Below are positions 16,067-24,590 of a DNA stretch of 33,773 nucleotides, piece by piece. Origin of the DNA: Christensenellaceae bacterium (GTDB lineage Bacteria; Bacillota; Clostridia; Christensenellales; Aristaeellaceae); assembly GCA_012837835.1 (NCBI GenBank), contig DUQK01000013.1, positions 1-33,773 of the forward strand, read 5' to 3'. The position numbers were made by a program, and so were the translations under genes. Below the pieces are notes generated by a model, which saw only the letters and a program-made list of their open reading frames with translations, did not search any database and was not told the origin of the DNA. How positions within the stretch are numbered: position 1 is the stretch's first letter; each line of letters opens with the position of its first letter.

Positions 16067-16480
16067 ATGGCAGTTAAAATCAGACTAAAAAGAATGGGTA
16101 TGAAAAAACGTCCCTTTTACCGTGTTGTTGTAGCGGACGAGCGCTCTCCAAGAGATGGTCGCTTCATTGAGGAGATAGGCATATATGACCCCATGAAGCA
16201 GCCTGCAGAAATCCGTATAGACAACGAAAAAGCCAGCAAATGGCTTGCAAACGGCGCACAGCCTACTGATACTGTAAAGGTTCTACTTAGGAAAGTAGGT
16301 GTGCTTGAAATGCCTGAAAGCTTTAAGAAAGCTAGAGTCGAAGCAACAGAGGCTCCCAAAGCTGAAGAAAAAGTTGAGCCTGTAGTAGAAGAAGCTCCGG
16401 CTGAAGAAGAAGCAGTAGAGCCTGAAGCGGCAGAAGAAACACCTGAAAGCGACGATGAAAGCGCTGAGGAAGCAGAATAA
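16067..16480 (+). CDS. rpsP: Ribosomal protein S16 with acidic C-terminal extension
   Basis: S16 is a small-subunit assembly protein. Residues 1-90 match the family ([40 protein letters not shown]). The protein has 137 residues against the usual 80-100 or so. Residues 94-137 form an extension in which 20 of 44 residues are Asp or Glu and most of the rest are Ala, Pro or Val. The tail runs in frame to a stop shared with khpA (TAATG), so it is not a frameshift. AAGGAGG lies 12 nt before the ATG. Confidence 0.95.
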   Translation: MAVKIRLKRMGMKKRPFYRVVVADERSPRDGRFIEEIGIYDPMKQPAEIRIDNEKASKWLANGAQPTDTVKVLLRKVGVLEMPESFKKARVEATEAPKAEEKVEPVVEEAPAEEEAVEPEAAEETPESDDESAEEAE

Positions 16481-16725
16481 TGGCGGAGCGCAATGTAAAA
16501 AAGCTCGTAGAATTTATGGCAAAATCGCTTGTTACAAAGCCTGAAGAAGTAACAATACAGGAAACGGAAAGTTCAGAGGGAATTATATTAGAGCTTAGGG
16601 TTGCCTCTGAGGATATGGGCAAGGTAATAGGCAAGCAGGGGCGTATTGCAAAAGCTATACGCACTGTTGTCAAAGCATCGACAGGCAGGGATGATAAGCC
16701 CGTTTTTGTTGAGATAGTTGACTAA
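16480..16725 (+). CDS. khpA: KH-domain RNA-binding protein KhpA
   Basis: KhpA is an 81-residue single-KH RNA-binding protein that pairs with KhpB/EloR in Firmicutes and affects cell elongation and division. The KH core is visible as LRVASEDMGKVIGKQGRIAK with the GKQG loop. It lies between rpsP and rimM, its usual place. Its ATG shares one base with the rpsP stop. Confidence 0.93.
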   Translation: MAERNVKKLVEFMAKSLVTKPEEVTIQETESSEGIILELRVASEDMGKVIGKQGRIAKAIRTVVKASTGRDDKPVFVEIVD

Positions 16726-16883
16726 TACTTATCTCAGATAAAATCAGCTTTATCTTGCGCAGCTTTTCCGATTTGTCTTTGCTTTGTTAAGGCGCTATAG
16801 CGCCGCTATGTTTCCTTCTTAAAGCTTTGCCAAATCAAAAAATTCGCTGCAATCTATGCGCTGCTTTAAACTGAGATAAGTAT
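16725..16883 (+). repeat. 159-bp imperfect hairpin element between khpA and rimM
   Basis: ATACTTATCTCAG (16725-16737) and CTGAGATAAGTAT (16871-16883) are perfect 13-bp inverted ends. The two halves stay partly complementary inward (for example GATTTG at 16770 with CAAATC at 16832), and the centre holds the perfect palindrome GGCGCTATAGCGCC (16791-16804). There is no coding frame. This is the form of a MITE-like miniature element or a long RNA hairpin. The first base lies in the khpA stop codon. Confidence 0.6.
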
Positions 16884-16906
16884 AAGACGCGGCGAGCGTC
16901 TTTTTT
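16884..16906 (+). terminator. Intrinsic terminator just upstream of rimM
   Basis: AAGACGC (16884-16890), loop GGCGA and GCGTCTT (16896-16902) form a 7-bp stem with a T-run at 16901-16906. It abuts the hairpin element and ends only 8 nt before the rimM start, so it would stop rpsP-khpA transcription or act as an attenuator for rimM-trmD. Confidence 0.75.
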
Positions 16907-16914
16907 ATAAGGAA

Positions 16915-17442
16915 ATGCAAAACGAATTTTTACTTGTAGCTGAAATTACAAAGCCTTTTGGGGTAGAGGGCGAAGTTAGGGCAAAAGTACATATGGATAA
17001 CCCTAACGATATACTGCCTTATAAGTGCTTTTACTATATGGCTAATAGCAAAGAATATGTACCTATAGAAGTACAGAATATAAGGCTGTATAAGGGATTT
17101 GCCTATTTTAAGTTTAAAGATGTTTTCGATAGAGATATGGCGGAAAAGCTTAGAGGAACTCTATTGTATATAAGCCGTAAGGACGCAAAGCCCCTACCTG
17201 ATGGCAGGTTTTACATAGTAGATATTATAGGTTGTGCTATAATTGACGATAAAGGTGAAATACTGGGTACAGTTACAGATGTGATGCAGCCCGGTGCAAA
17301 TGATGTTTTTGTGATAAAGCATGGGAAGCATAATATACTAATGCCTGTACTGCCTCATCTAATTACAAAATGGGAAGTAGATAAGGGGCGTATAGTGGTA
17401 GACGGACAGATATTTCGCGAGGTGTCTGTATTTGAAGATTAA
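16915..17442 (+). CDS. rimM: 16S rRNA processing/maturation protein RimM
   Basis: RimM binds S19 and helps mature the 30S head. The 175-residue protein has the N-terminal RimM barrel (EITKPFGVEGEVRAKVHMDN) and the C-terminal PRC barrel (GRFYIVDIIGCAIIDDKGEI, PVLPHLI). The start at ATG 16915 fits the family, but its ribosome site is poor (AAGG only 2 nt away) because the terminator lies directly upstream. It overlaps trmD by 11 nt. Confidence 0.94.
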   Translation: MQNEFLLVAEITKPFGVEGEVRAKVHMDNPNDILPYKCFYYMANSKEYVPIEVQNIRLYKGFAYFKFKDVFDRDMAEKLRGTLLYISRKDAKPLPDGRFYIVDIIGCAIIDDKGEILGTVTDVMQPGANDVFVIKHGKHNILMPVLPHLITKWEVDKGRIVVDGQIFREVSVFED

Positions 17443-18160
17443 TGTGCTGACAATTTTCCCCGAAATGTTTTTTCCTTTGCAGGAGAGTATATTAAAGCGC
17501 GCTCAATCTGAGGGTATAATAGAGCTTAATATTATAAACATAAGGGATTATTCCGATAGCAAACATAAAAACACAGACGACTATCCCTTTGGCGGGGGAG
17601 CCGGAATGCTTATGATGGTGCAGCCTATAGTAGACGCCCTTCGCAGCATAGAAGGAGAGGCTAAGCGCATATATATGAGCCCTCAAGGTATTAAGCTTAA
17701 CCAGAATCTATTAAAGGAACTCTCTAAAGAGGATGAATTAACCCTGCTATGCGGGCATTATGAAGGGATAGATGAGAGAGTTATACAACACTATGTAGAT
17801 ATGGAAATATCCATAGGAGATTATGTTTTAACCGGTGGGGAGCTTCCCGCAATGGTGCTTATAGACGGCATATCCCGCCTTATAGAAGGGGTACTTGGGA
17901 GCGATAAAAGCGCCGAAGAAGAAAGCTTTTCTTTTGATGGACTACTTGAGTATCCGCAGTATACTAGACCTAGGGAGTTTGAGGGTATGGAAGTGCCGGA
18001 AGTACTTTTAAACGGCAATCACGCTGAAATAGATGCTTGGAGGCGAAGGGAAGCCATAAGAAACACTGCACTTAAACGCCCTGAGCTAATAAGTACGGCT
18101 AAAATCACGCAGGAAGAAAGGCTATGGGCGGAAAAAATAATAAGGGGAGAAGAAACGTGA
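17432..18160 (+). CDS. trmD: tRNA (guanine37-N1)-methyltransferase TrmD
   Basis: TrmD makes m1G37 next to the anticodon and prevents frameshifting. The 242-residue protein begins KINVLTIFPEMF and has the trefoil-knot SAM site motifs LLCGHYEGIDERV and EISIGDYVLTGGELPAMV. It starts at TTG 17432, with GAGGTG 7 nt upstream. The ribosomal protein L19 gene usually found next is absent; dgt follows with a 4-nt overlap. Confidence 0.97.
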   Translation: MKINVLTIFPEMFFPLQESILKRAQSEGIIELNIINIRDYSDSKHKNTDDYPFGGGAGMLMMVQPIVDALRSIEGEAKRIYMSPQGIKLNQNLLKELSKEDELTLLCGHYEGIDERVIQHYVDMEISIGDYVLTGGELPAMVLIDGISRLIEGVLGSDKSAEEESFSFDGLLEYPQYTRPREFEGMEVPEVLLNGNHAEIDAWRRREAIRNTALKRPELISTAKITQEERLWAEKIIRGEET

Positions 18161-19161
18161 GTATTCGCGAATATTTAGAGCAGCAGGAATATGAATTGCT
18201 TTCAGAATTCGCATCTAAAAGTGCCTCTACTAAAGGCAGAGATAAGCCTATATCGTCCGATAATACTCGCACGGAATACCAGAGGGATAGGGACAGAATA
18301 CTGCACTGTAAGAGCTTTAGGCGTCTGCAGTTTAAAACGCAAGTGTTTTTATCCCCGGAGGGCGACCATTACAGAACTAGGCTTACCCATACGCTTGAGG
18401 TATCTCAAATCGCAAGAAGCATATCAAGGGCGCTTAGACTAAATGAAGACCTTACCGAAGCCATAGCCTTAGGGCACGATTTAGGGCATACCCCCTTTGG
18501 GCATATAGGGGAAAGGACACTAAGCCGTCTACTTAATAAAAACTTTAGCCACAATGAGCAAAGTCTTCGGGTGGTAGAAGTGCTTGAATACTACGGCGAT
18601 GGGTTAAACCTTACATGGGAAACAAGGGATGGCATACTAAACCACTCAAGCGGCGGGAGGGCAGCTACCATGGAAGGGCGCTGCGTTGCGCTTGCGGATA
18701 GGATAGCCTACATAAACCACGATATAGATGATTCTATCCGCGCGGGTATTTTAACCGAAGATGACCTACCTAAAGATTGTATAAAAGTGCTTGGGTATAG
18801 TCATGGCGATAGGATAGATACCATGATAAAGGATACCGTCCAAAATAGTTTTGGTAAACCGGAAATACTTATGTCGCCAAGAGTGCAGAAAGCTACAGAT
18901 AGTTTACGCAATTTTCTTTTCAGCAAAGTATACCAAGATGGTTGGCGTACAGAGGAAGAAAAGAAATGCGATTTCGTGATAGAAAATCTGTTTAAGTATT
19001 TTATAAATCACCCGTATGAAATGCCTGAGGAATATAAAAAGATATTTCGAAATGAGGGAGCTCAGCGTGCCATTACGGATTATATATCTTCTATGACGGA
19101 TAGGTTTGCAATGCGCACATTCAGGCGTATCTTCGAGCCTGACCCTTTTAATGTTATATAG
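18157..19161 (+). CDS. dgt: Deoxyguanosinetriphosphate triphosphohydrolase-like HD protein
   Basis: These HD-domain enzymes hydrolyse dGTP or other dNTPs to the nucleoside and triphosphate. The metal-binding residues are visible: H in RLTHTLEVSQIARSI, the HD pair in ALGHDLGHTPFGHIGE, and the later D in INHDIDD. I place the start at GTG 18157 with AGGGGAGA upstream, giving 334 residues and a GTGA overlap with trmD; an ATG at 18124 would add 11 residues lying inside trmD. Location just before dnaG-rpoD is common in Clostridia. Confidence 0.92.
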   Translation: MSIREYLEQQEYELLSEFASKSASTKGRDKPISSDNTRTEYQRDRDRILHCKSFRRLQFKTQVFLSPEGDHYRTRLTHTLEVSQIARSISRALRLNEDLTEAIALGHDLGHTPFGHIGERTLSRLLNKNFSHNEQSLRVVEVLEYYGDGLNLTWETRDGILNHSSGGRAATMEGRCVALADRIAYINHDIDDSIRAGILTEDDLPKDCIKVLGYSHGDRIDTMIKDTVQNSFGKPEILMSPRVQKATDSLRNFLFSKVYQDGWRTEEEKKCDFVIENLFKYFINHPYEMPEEYKKIFRNEGAQRAITDYISSMTDRFAMRTFRRIFEPDPFNVI

Positions 19162-19209
19162 TGGTAGGAAAATAGCATCCGCACGGCGAATAATATTAAG
19201 GGTGATGTG

Positions 19210-20961
19210 ATGAAAATTCATTTTCCAAGAAACTGGATAGATGACCTGTTCAACAGAGTAGATATAGTAGAGCTGGTTTCAGAATATGTCCCCCTTAATA
19301 AAAGAGGGGCTAACTATTGGGCACTCTGTCCTTTTCATAACGAAAAAACCCCTTCGTTTTCCGTAAATCGCGAACAAAGTCTGTACTATTGCTTTGGTTG
19401 TGGAAAGGGCGGCGGGGTGGTTCAGTTTGTTATGGAAATGGAGAAGCTTACATTTCCCGAAGCGCTTGAGTATCTTGCGGGTAAGTGCCAGTTGGCGCTC
19501 CCTGCAAATATGTCATACGAGGATGAACAGGCTTCTTCTCTAAGAGAAAGGCTTTATGAATTAAACCAAGAAGCTGCAAAGTATTATCATAATTTGCTTT
19601 GGACGGATACAGGCGCTGCTGTGCTTAAATATTTTAGAAATCGCGGCATAGATGATGGTACCATACGCAGGTTCGGTCTTGGAGCCTCAAGCGATAGCTG
19701 GGATAATATTTCAGATGCCATGCAGGAAAAAGGCTACACCACGGAGGAACTTGTAAAGGCGGGTATTATAGCGCAAAAAGAGAATCACAGCTACGATGTT
19801 TTCAGAGGCAGAGCTATGTTTCCTATACTCAATATGTATGGAAAGGTGCTAGGCTTTGGCGGGAGAATAATAGGCGATGGACAGCCTAAATACCTCAACA
19901 CCTCAGATACCGCTATATTTAACAAGCGTTACGGGGTATATGGCGCAAACCTTTTGCGAAAACAAAGAAGGCTTGAAAGGATATTGCTTGTTGAAGGCTA
20001 TATGGATGTTATATCCCTATCTCAAGCGGGTATACAAGGAGCAGTTGCAACTCTTGGAACAGCTCTAACTTCTGAACAGGCGCGTTTCATGAAACGTTTT
20101 TCAGAGGAGATACACATTGCTTATGACGGCGATGAGGCTGGGCAGAGGGCAACTGAGCGTGCGATTGAAATCCTAAGAGGTGAAGGTCTTACTGCAAAGG
20201 TTTTGAGTTTTCCTGATGAATTAGACCCCGATTCTTTCATAAGAGAAAGAGGAGTCGAAGCCTTTAATGAATTAAAACCCTTGACGGACATAGAGTTCAC
20301 ACTAAACAGAATAAAATCTAAAACCGATATTTCAACGCAGGATGGAAGGCTTACTTATGCTAACAAGGCAGCGGAGGTATTGGCTCTTATAAAAAGTCCC
20401 TTAGAGCTTGAAACTTACCTTAAAAAGCTCTGTCTTGAAACCGGTTTTAGTACAGAAGCGCTTATGGCGCAGATAAAAATCGCAGGTAGCCAATTAAAGG
20501 TAAAATATAGAAGCCTTGCTAGGGGAGAATATAGGCGCAGTACAGCACAAGTAAAGCCTAAATACGCCTTATCCGCAGAGGAGGAATTGTTATCAATACT
20601 GTCATCAAAGCTGTTGCCCGAGGGTTTTTTATCTGCTGAAGATTTTATAAGTCCACTATGTAAGACCATAGCTTCAGAACTTCTAGACGACAAATACCCT
20701 GCAATAATAATTTCGCAGCTGGATGAAGAAGATGAAAGAAACTGGGCTGCAAGGCTTTTTTCTAAGGAACATAAATATAATGAGGAGAGCGCTTTATCCG
20801 CGGCAGAATCCTGCCTTAGCGTATTGCAGAGGGCAAGGCTTGAAAAAAAGATAGATGAACTTAATGAGCGCCTTAAATTAGCAGAGGATTATGATAGGCA
20901 AAGCCTTATAACTCAGCTGCAAGAAGCCACAATGCAGCTGACCGAGATAAAGAGCAAATAG
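19210..20961 (+). CDS. dnaG: DNA primase DnaG
   Basis: DnaG makes RNA primers at the replication fork. The 583-residue protein has the CHC2 zinc ribbon (Cys40, His43, Cys61, Cys64; CPFHNEKTPSF and CFGCGKGGG) and the catalytic core with ILLVEGYMDVIS and the TOPRIM acidic motif HIAYDGDEAGQRA. A helicase-binding C-terminal region follows from about residue 430. The start is ATG 19210, although GTG 19207 is equally possible. It is followed by rpoD after 15 nt. Confidence 0.97.
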   Translation: MKIHFPRNWIDDLFNRVDIVELVSEYVPLNKRGANYWALCPFHNEKTPSFSVNREQSLYYCFGCGKGGGVVQFVMEMEKLTFPEALEYLAGKCQLALPANMSYEDEQASSLRERLYELNQEAAKYYHNLLWTDTGAAVLKYFRNRGIDDGTIRRFGLGASSDSWDNISDAMQEKGYTTEELVKAGIIAQKENHSYDVFRGRAMFPILNMYGKVLGFGGRIIGDGQPKYLNTSDTAIFNKRYGVYGANLLRKQRRLERILLVEGYMDVISLSQAGIQGAVATLGTALTSEQARFMKRFSEEIHIAYDGDEAGQRATERAIEILRGEGLTAKVLSFPDELDPDSFIRERGVEAFNELKPLTDIEFTLNRIKSKTDISTQDGRLTYANKAAEVLALIKSPLELETYLKKLCLETGFSTEALMAQIKIAGSQLKVKYRSLARGEYRRSTAQVKPKYALSAEEELLSILSSKLLPEGFLSAEDFISPLCKTIASELLDDKYPAIIISQLDEEDERNWAARLFSKEHKYNEESALSAAESCLSVLQRARLEKKIDELNERLKLAEDYDRQSLITQLQEATMQLTEIKSK

Positions 20962-20976
20962 TTTTAGGAGGAGAAC

Positions 20977-22068
20977 ATGTCAAAGAAACAGCTGACCAAA
21001 AAACAACAGGAAGATGCGGTATTTGCCCTGTATGAATCAGCCAAGGAGAAAGGCGTAATATCCTATGAGGAGATTTTTGAAGCGCTTTCAAAAATAGAGC
21101 TTGACCCCGAGGAATTTGAAAATGTGCTTGAAACGCTTGAAAATTTAGGCGTACAGGTAACCCGTAGTACAGAAGATGGCAAGGAAGAAAAGGCGGACGA
21201 AGACGCGAGTGAAATAGATTTATCTGTTCCGGAAGCGGTAAATATAGACGACCCTGTCCGTATGTACCTAAAGGAGATAGGCAAGGTGCCGCTATTAACC
21301 GCTGAAGAGGAAGTTGAGATAGCTAAACGCATAGAAGCGGGGGATGAGAGCGCTAAGCATGAGCTTGCAGAAGCTAACCTACGTCTTGTTGTATCCATAG
21401 CTAAGCGTTATGTGGGCAGAGGAATGTTGTTTCTTGACCTCATACAGGAGGGGAACTTAGGGCTAATGAAGGCGGTTGAAAAGTTTGATTATCATAAGGG
21501 CTATAAGTTTTCTACATACGCCACTTGGTGGATAAGGCAGTCCATAACTAGAGCTATTGCAGACCAAGCAAGGACAATCCGCATACCCGTGCATATGGTT
21601 GAAACCATAAATAAACTAACCCGTATTTCAAGACAGCTCTTGCAAGAATACGGAAGAGACCCTACCCCTGAAGAAATAGCAAACGCAATGGGCATAACTG
21701 AGCAAAAGGTAAGGGATATTATGAAGATAGCGCAGGAGCCTGTTTCCCTTGAAACGCCTATAGGCGAAGAGGAGGACAGCCACCTTGGCGATTTCATACC
21801 CGATGAGGATGCTCCGGCCCCCGCTGAAGCTGCCTCAAGCGCGCTGATGAAAGAATTGCTTTGGGAAGTGCTGGATACGCTTACCCCAAGGGAGGCTAAG
21901 GTATTAAGGCTAAGGTTCGGGCTTGATGACGGCAACCCACGCACACTTGAAGAAGTGGGCAAGGTATTTGAAGTTACAAGAGAGCGTATTCGCCAGATAG
22001 AGGCTAAGGCGCTTCGTAAATTAAGGCATCCCAGCAGAAGTAAAAAGTTAAAGGATTTTCTTGATTGA
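20977..22068 (+). CDS. rpoD: Primary sigma factor RpoD (SigA)
   Basis: This is the housekeeping sigma factor, which recognises the TTGACA/TATAAT promoters seen across the window. The 363 residues show region 1.1 (first ~60 residues), region 1.2 ([20 protein letters not shown]), region 2 with the -10-reading helix ([20 protein letters not shown]), region 3, and region 4.2 ([20 protein letters not shown]) with the closing [25 protein letters not shown] precedes the ATG. Confidence 0.98.
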   Translation: MSKKQLTKKQQEDAVFALYESAKEKGVISYEEIFEALSKIELDPEEFENVLETLENLGVQVTRSTEDGKEEKADEDASEIDLSVPEAVNIDDPVRMYLKEIGKVPLLTAEEEVEIAKRIEAGDESAKHELAEANLRLVVSIAKRYVGRGMLFLDLIQEGNLGLMKAVEKFDYHKGYKFSTYATWWIRQSITRAIADQARTIRIPVHMVETINKLTRISRQLLQEYGRDPTPEEIANAMGITEQKVRDIMKIAQEPVSLETPIGEEEDSHLGDFIPDEDAPAPAEAASSALMKELLWEVLDTLTPREAKVLRLRFGLDDGNPRTLEEVGKVFEVTRERIRQIEAKALRKLRHPSRSKKLKDFLD

Positions 22069-22730
22069 TATCGCCTAACGCTAGAATAATAAGACTAGAT
22101 CAAAGATTAAGCGCTGTTGCACAGCTTTTTGAAAAGGGCTGTGTCGGCGCGGATATAGGTACGGATCATGGTATGCTTCCGGCATACCTGTTGCAGCATG
22201 ATATTTGCAGGTATATGTATGTTAGCGATATAAGCGAAATTGCTTTATCTAAGGCAAAGAAGCTTATTAAAAGCCTTGGTTTGCAGGATAGGGCAAGCTT
22301 TGTACATGCAAATGGCTTTAGCGGTATACCAAGTAGTGTAGAATGCGTGTCTATATGCGGGCTTGGTGGGGAAACTATAGCGAATATAATAAAAAACACC
22401 CCTGAAACAAAGCCAAAGCTTATAATGTCCGCCCATACCAAATTGCCATACCTAAGGCGAAATATAAATGATATAGGCTATTCAATATCTAGGGAGATTG
22501 TTGCCCGTGCCGCAGGCAGATATTATGTAATAATAGAAGCATTAAATGGCAGTCAAATATTGAGCGATAAGGAATTAGAATTGGGCTTTAACATGCATTT
22601 TAACTGCAAGGAAGATAAGGAAAGATATTTTAATTGGCGCCTTAATATAGAAAAAAAGAAGCGCTTGAAAAATAATAACACGCTTGAATGGATAAAAGAG
22701 GAGCTTAATTATGAAGCAAGCAAGGGTTAA
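22065..22730 (+). CDS. trmK: tRNA (adenine22-N1)-methyltransferase TrmK
   Basis: TrmK forms m1A22 in tRNA of Gram-positive bacteria. The 221-residue protein has the SAM-binding motif [16 protein letters not shown], then [14 protein letters not shown] and the [10 protein letters not shown] segment of the family. It begins at TTG 22065, overlapping the rpoD stop by 4 nt, with AAGGA about 10 nt upstream. Its place between rpoD and the nif3 family gene is conserved in Firmicutes. Confidence 0.93.
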   Translation: MISPNARIIRLDQRLSAVAQLFEKGCVGADIGTDHGMLPAYLLQHDICRYMYVSDISEIALSKAKKLIKSLGLQDRASFVHANGFSGIPSSVECVSICGLGGETIANIIKNTPETKPKLIMSAHTKLPYLRRNINDIGYSISREIVARAAGRYYVIIEALNGSQILSDKELELGFNMHFNCKEDKERYFNWRLNIEKKKRLKNNNTLEWIKEELNYEASKG

Positions 22731-23469
22731 AGATATTTATCATTTAATAAACAACATGGCGCCATTTGAAACTGCTGAGGATTTTGACAACGTCGGTCTT
22801 CTTGTAGGGGATAAAGAGCAGATAGTCAACAATATCCTTGTCGCACTTGATTTAAACGATGATACTTTAGAATATGCGCTTAAAATCAATGCGCAGCTTG
22901 TAGTAGTCCATCACCCGCTTATATTTTCACCTATACAGAGTATAACTACGGATAGCTACGAAGGCAGGCTTATCTTAAAGCTAATAAAAAACAATATTTC
23001 GCTTATAGCAGCGCATACCAATATGGATAAATCTCCATATAGCGCAAGTTGCCAATTAGCTAAGAAACTTGAGCTTAAAAACACATCTATGGCAGATGAA
23101 TACATATGCGTGGGAGATTTACCTGAGTCCCTTTCTGCTAATGAACTATGCTTACAGCTTGAAAAAATACTATCACAAAAGGTAGTACTAAGGGGTGATG
23201 AAAAGCTCATTATTAATAGGCTGGCTATTGCAGGCGGTTCATACAGCGAAGGCTTACATAGCGCAATAGATAGTGGTGCAAAGGCTTATTTAACCGGGGA
23301 GTTGCGCCATCACCATATACTTGAGGCAAACTCACTAGGGCTTGTCCTTTTTGAAGGCGGTCATTTTGAAACCGAATATCCTATGGTGCCCCATCTTACT
23401 GAGTGTTTACAAAAAGATGTAAATGCATTAGAATTAAATGTACGGGTGTTTTCTTCAAGGCTAAGCTAG
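22711..23469 (+). CDS. Nif3-like dinuclear metal centre protein
   Basis: The 252-residue protein is a short Nif3/YqfO family member without the extra central PII-like domain. Metal ligands fit VVVHHPLIFSP, AAHTNMD and, near the end, the GHFETEYP segment. Proposed roles include GTP cyclohydrolase-like or metal-chaperone functions, but the true activity is uncertain. It overlaps trmK by 20 nt. Confidence 0.9.
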   Translation: MKQARVKDIYHLINNMAPFETAEDFDNVGLLVGDKEQIVNNILVALDLNDDTLEYALKINAQLVVVHHPLIFSPIQSITTDSYEGRLILKLIKNNISLIAAHTNMDKSPYSASCQLAKKLELKNTSMADEYICVGDLPESLSANELCLQLEKILSQKVVLRGDEKLIINRLAIAGGSYSEGLHSAIDSGAKAYLTGELRHHHILEANSLGLVLFEGGHFETEYPMVPHLTECLQKDVNALELNVRVFSSRLS

Positions 23470-23499
23470 TCTTTGAGAAACACGGAAGGGAGGCTATTA

Positions 23500-24204
23500 G
23501 TGAACCACATGGAACGCTTGTGGGATTATCAGGAAGCGGACGTAGCTGCGGATAATGTCAATAAAGAGATTGCTCGTTCGCCAAAGCGTCTGCGCCTGTT
23601 AAAACTGCGTGACAATATAAAAAAACAACAACGTTTCCTAAAAACTCTTGAAAACGAAGTGCTTGCCATGCTTGATCGCATTGAAATAATAAAGGAAGCT
23701 ATCGGTATGAATGAAGAGCAGCTAAAACAGCTGCAGACAAAAATTCAAACCGAGCCTGCGCAGGACAGCGGTGAAGCCGGCGCATATATATCCGAAGTAC
23801 AGCGCATAGTTAAGGATTTAAATTCCTTTGACCAGGAAACGAAAAAAATACGCCAGGAAGCGGCTGACAGAGAGAAAAAACAGAGGGATGTAAAGCGCCT
23901 TGCTGTAAAAATAAAGCTTGAATTTGACGAACTGCGTGATGAATATAATACAGAGTATCAAACTATGTCCGGCGAACTTAAACGCCTGCGCGCCATAGCT
24001 GCTGAAAAAGCGAAGCTTGTAGATAAAGAAGATATGGAGCGCTACAATGCAATCAAAAAGCATAGCACGCCGCCCATGGCAAAGTTAATAGATGACAAAC
24101 TATGCGGCGGATGTAATATGTCATTCCCATCGTCCGTACTTATAGATATTAAAGCAGGCAAATATGTAGAATGTGAAACCTGCGGAAGGATGATAATTCT
24201 CTAA
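23500..24204 (+). CDS. Coiled-coil protein with C-terminal C4 zinc ribbon
   Basis: The protein has 234 residues from the GTG at 23500, which has GGAAGGGAGG 6 nt upstream. Residues 10-185 are a long charged coiled coil (about 120 residues of heptad-like Lys/Glu/Leu). The C terminus is a zinc ribbon with Cys202, Cys205, Cys225 and Cys228 (CGGC and CETC). This architecture, next to the trmK-nif3 pair, is widespread in bacteria; a nucleic-acid-related role is usually proposed but not shown. It ends 4 nt before the predicted 5' end of rnpB. Confidence 0.88.
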   Translation: MNHMERLWDYQEADVAADNVNKEIARSPKRLRLLKLRDNIKKQQRFLKTLENEVLAMLDRIEIIKEAIGMNEEQLKQLQTKIQTEPAQDSGEAGAYISEVQRIVKDLNSFDQETKKIRQEAADREKKQRDVKRLAVKIKLEFDELRDEYNTEYQTMSGELKRLRAIAAEKAKLVDKEDMERYNAIKKHSTPPMAKLIDDKLCGGCNMSFPSSVLIDIKAGKYVECETCGRMIIL

Positions 24205-24208
24205 AAAA

Positions 24209-24534
24209 TATTGAGGCAGCGAAATGGTCGCATGCATTGCATGAGGAAAGTCCGAGCACCGAAGGGCAGAGTGCCAGATAACATCTGGTGGAGGCGACTC
24301 CAAGGAAAGTGCAACAGAGATATACCGCCGATTTTTCGGTAAGGGTGGAAAGGTGCGGTAAGAGCGCACCGGCGGCATGGCGACTTGTCCGTCCTGTAAA
24401 CCCCACTTGGTGCAAGATAACTAAAAGCGTAGGCTGCCCGCCCAGCTTTTAACGTTCGCTTGAGCGTATTGGCGACAATGCGCCTAGACAGATGACCATT
24501 CACGACAGAACTCGGCTTACTGCTGCGCTCAATA
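24209..24534 (+). ncRNA. rnpB: RNase P RNA, class A
   Basis: This is the catalytic RNA that matures tRNA 5' ends. Landmarks in order are GAGGAAAGTCCGAGC (24241), ACAGAGATATACCGCC (24313), GGTAAGGGTGGAAAGGTGCGG (24338), GTGCAAGATAACTAAAAG and ACGACAGAACTCGGCTTA near the 3' end. The P1 stem is TATTGAG(G)CAGC at the 5' end paired with GCTGCGCTCAATA (24522-24534). The ends are taken from this stem and are accurate to a few bases. No separate promoter is obvious, so it may be processed from the upstream operon transcript. Confidence 0.95.
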
Positions 24535-24542
24535 CATAGTAT

Positions 24543-24590
24543 AAGGCGATTAGCTATTTAAACTGATCTTTAAATGCTTTTCGCCTTTTA
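24543..24590 (+). terminator. Terminator after rnpB, overlapping the 3' end of a minus-strand gene
   Basis: AAGGCGA (24543-24549) pairs with TCGCCTT (24581-24587). Inside, AGC with GCT and ATTTAAA with TTTAAAT extend the hairpin, and TTTT follows. The inner arm encodes the last codons and stop of the minus-strand rhomboid-like gene. On the minus strand the T-run is weak. Confidence 0.7.
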
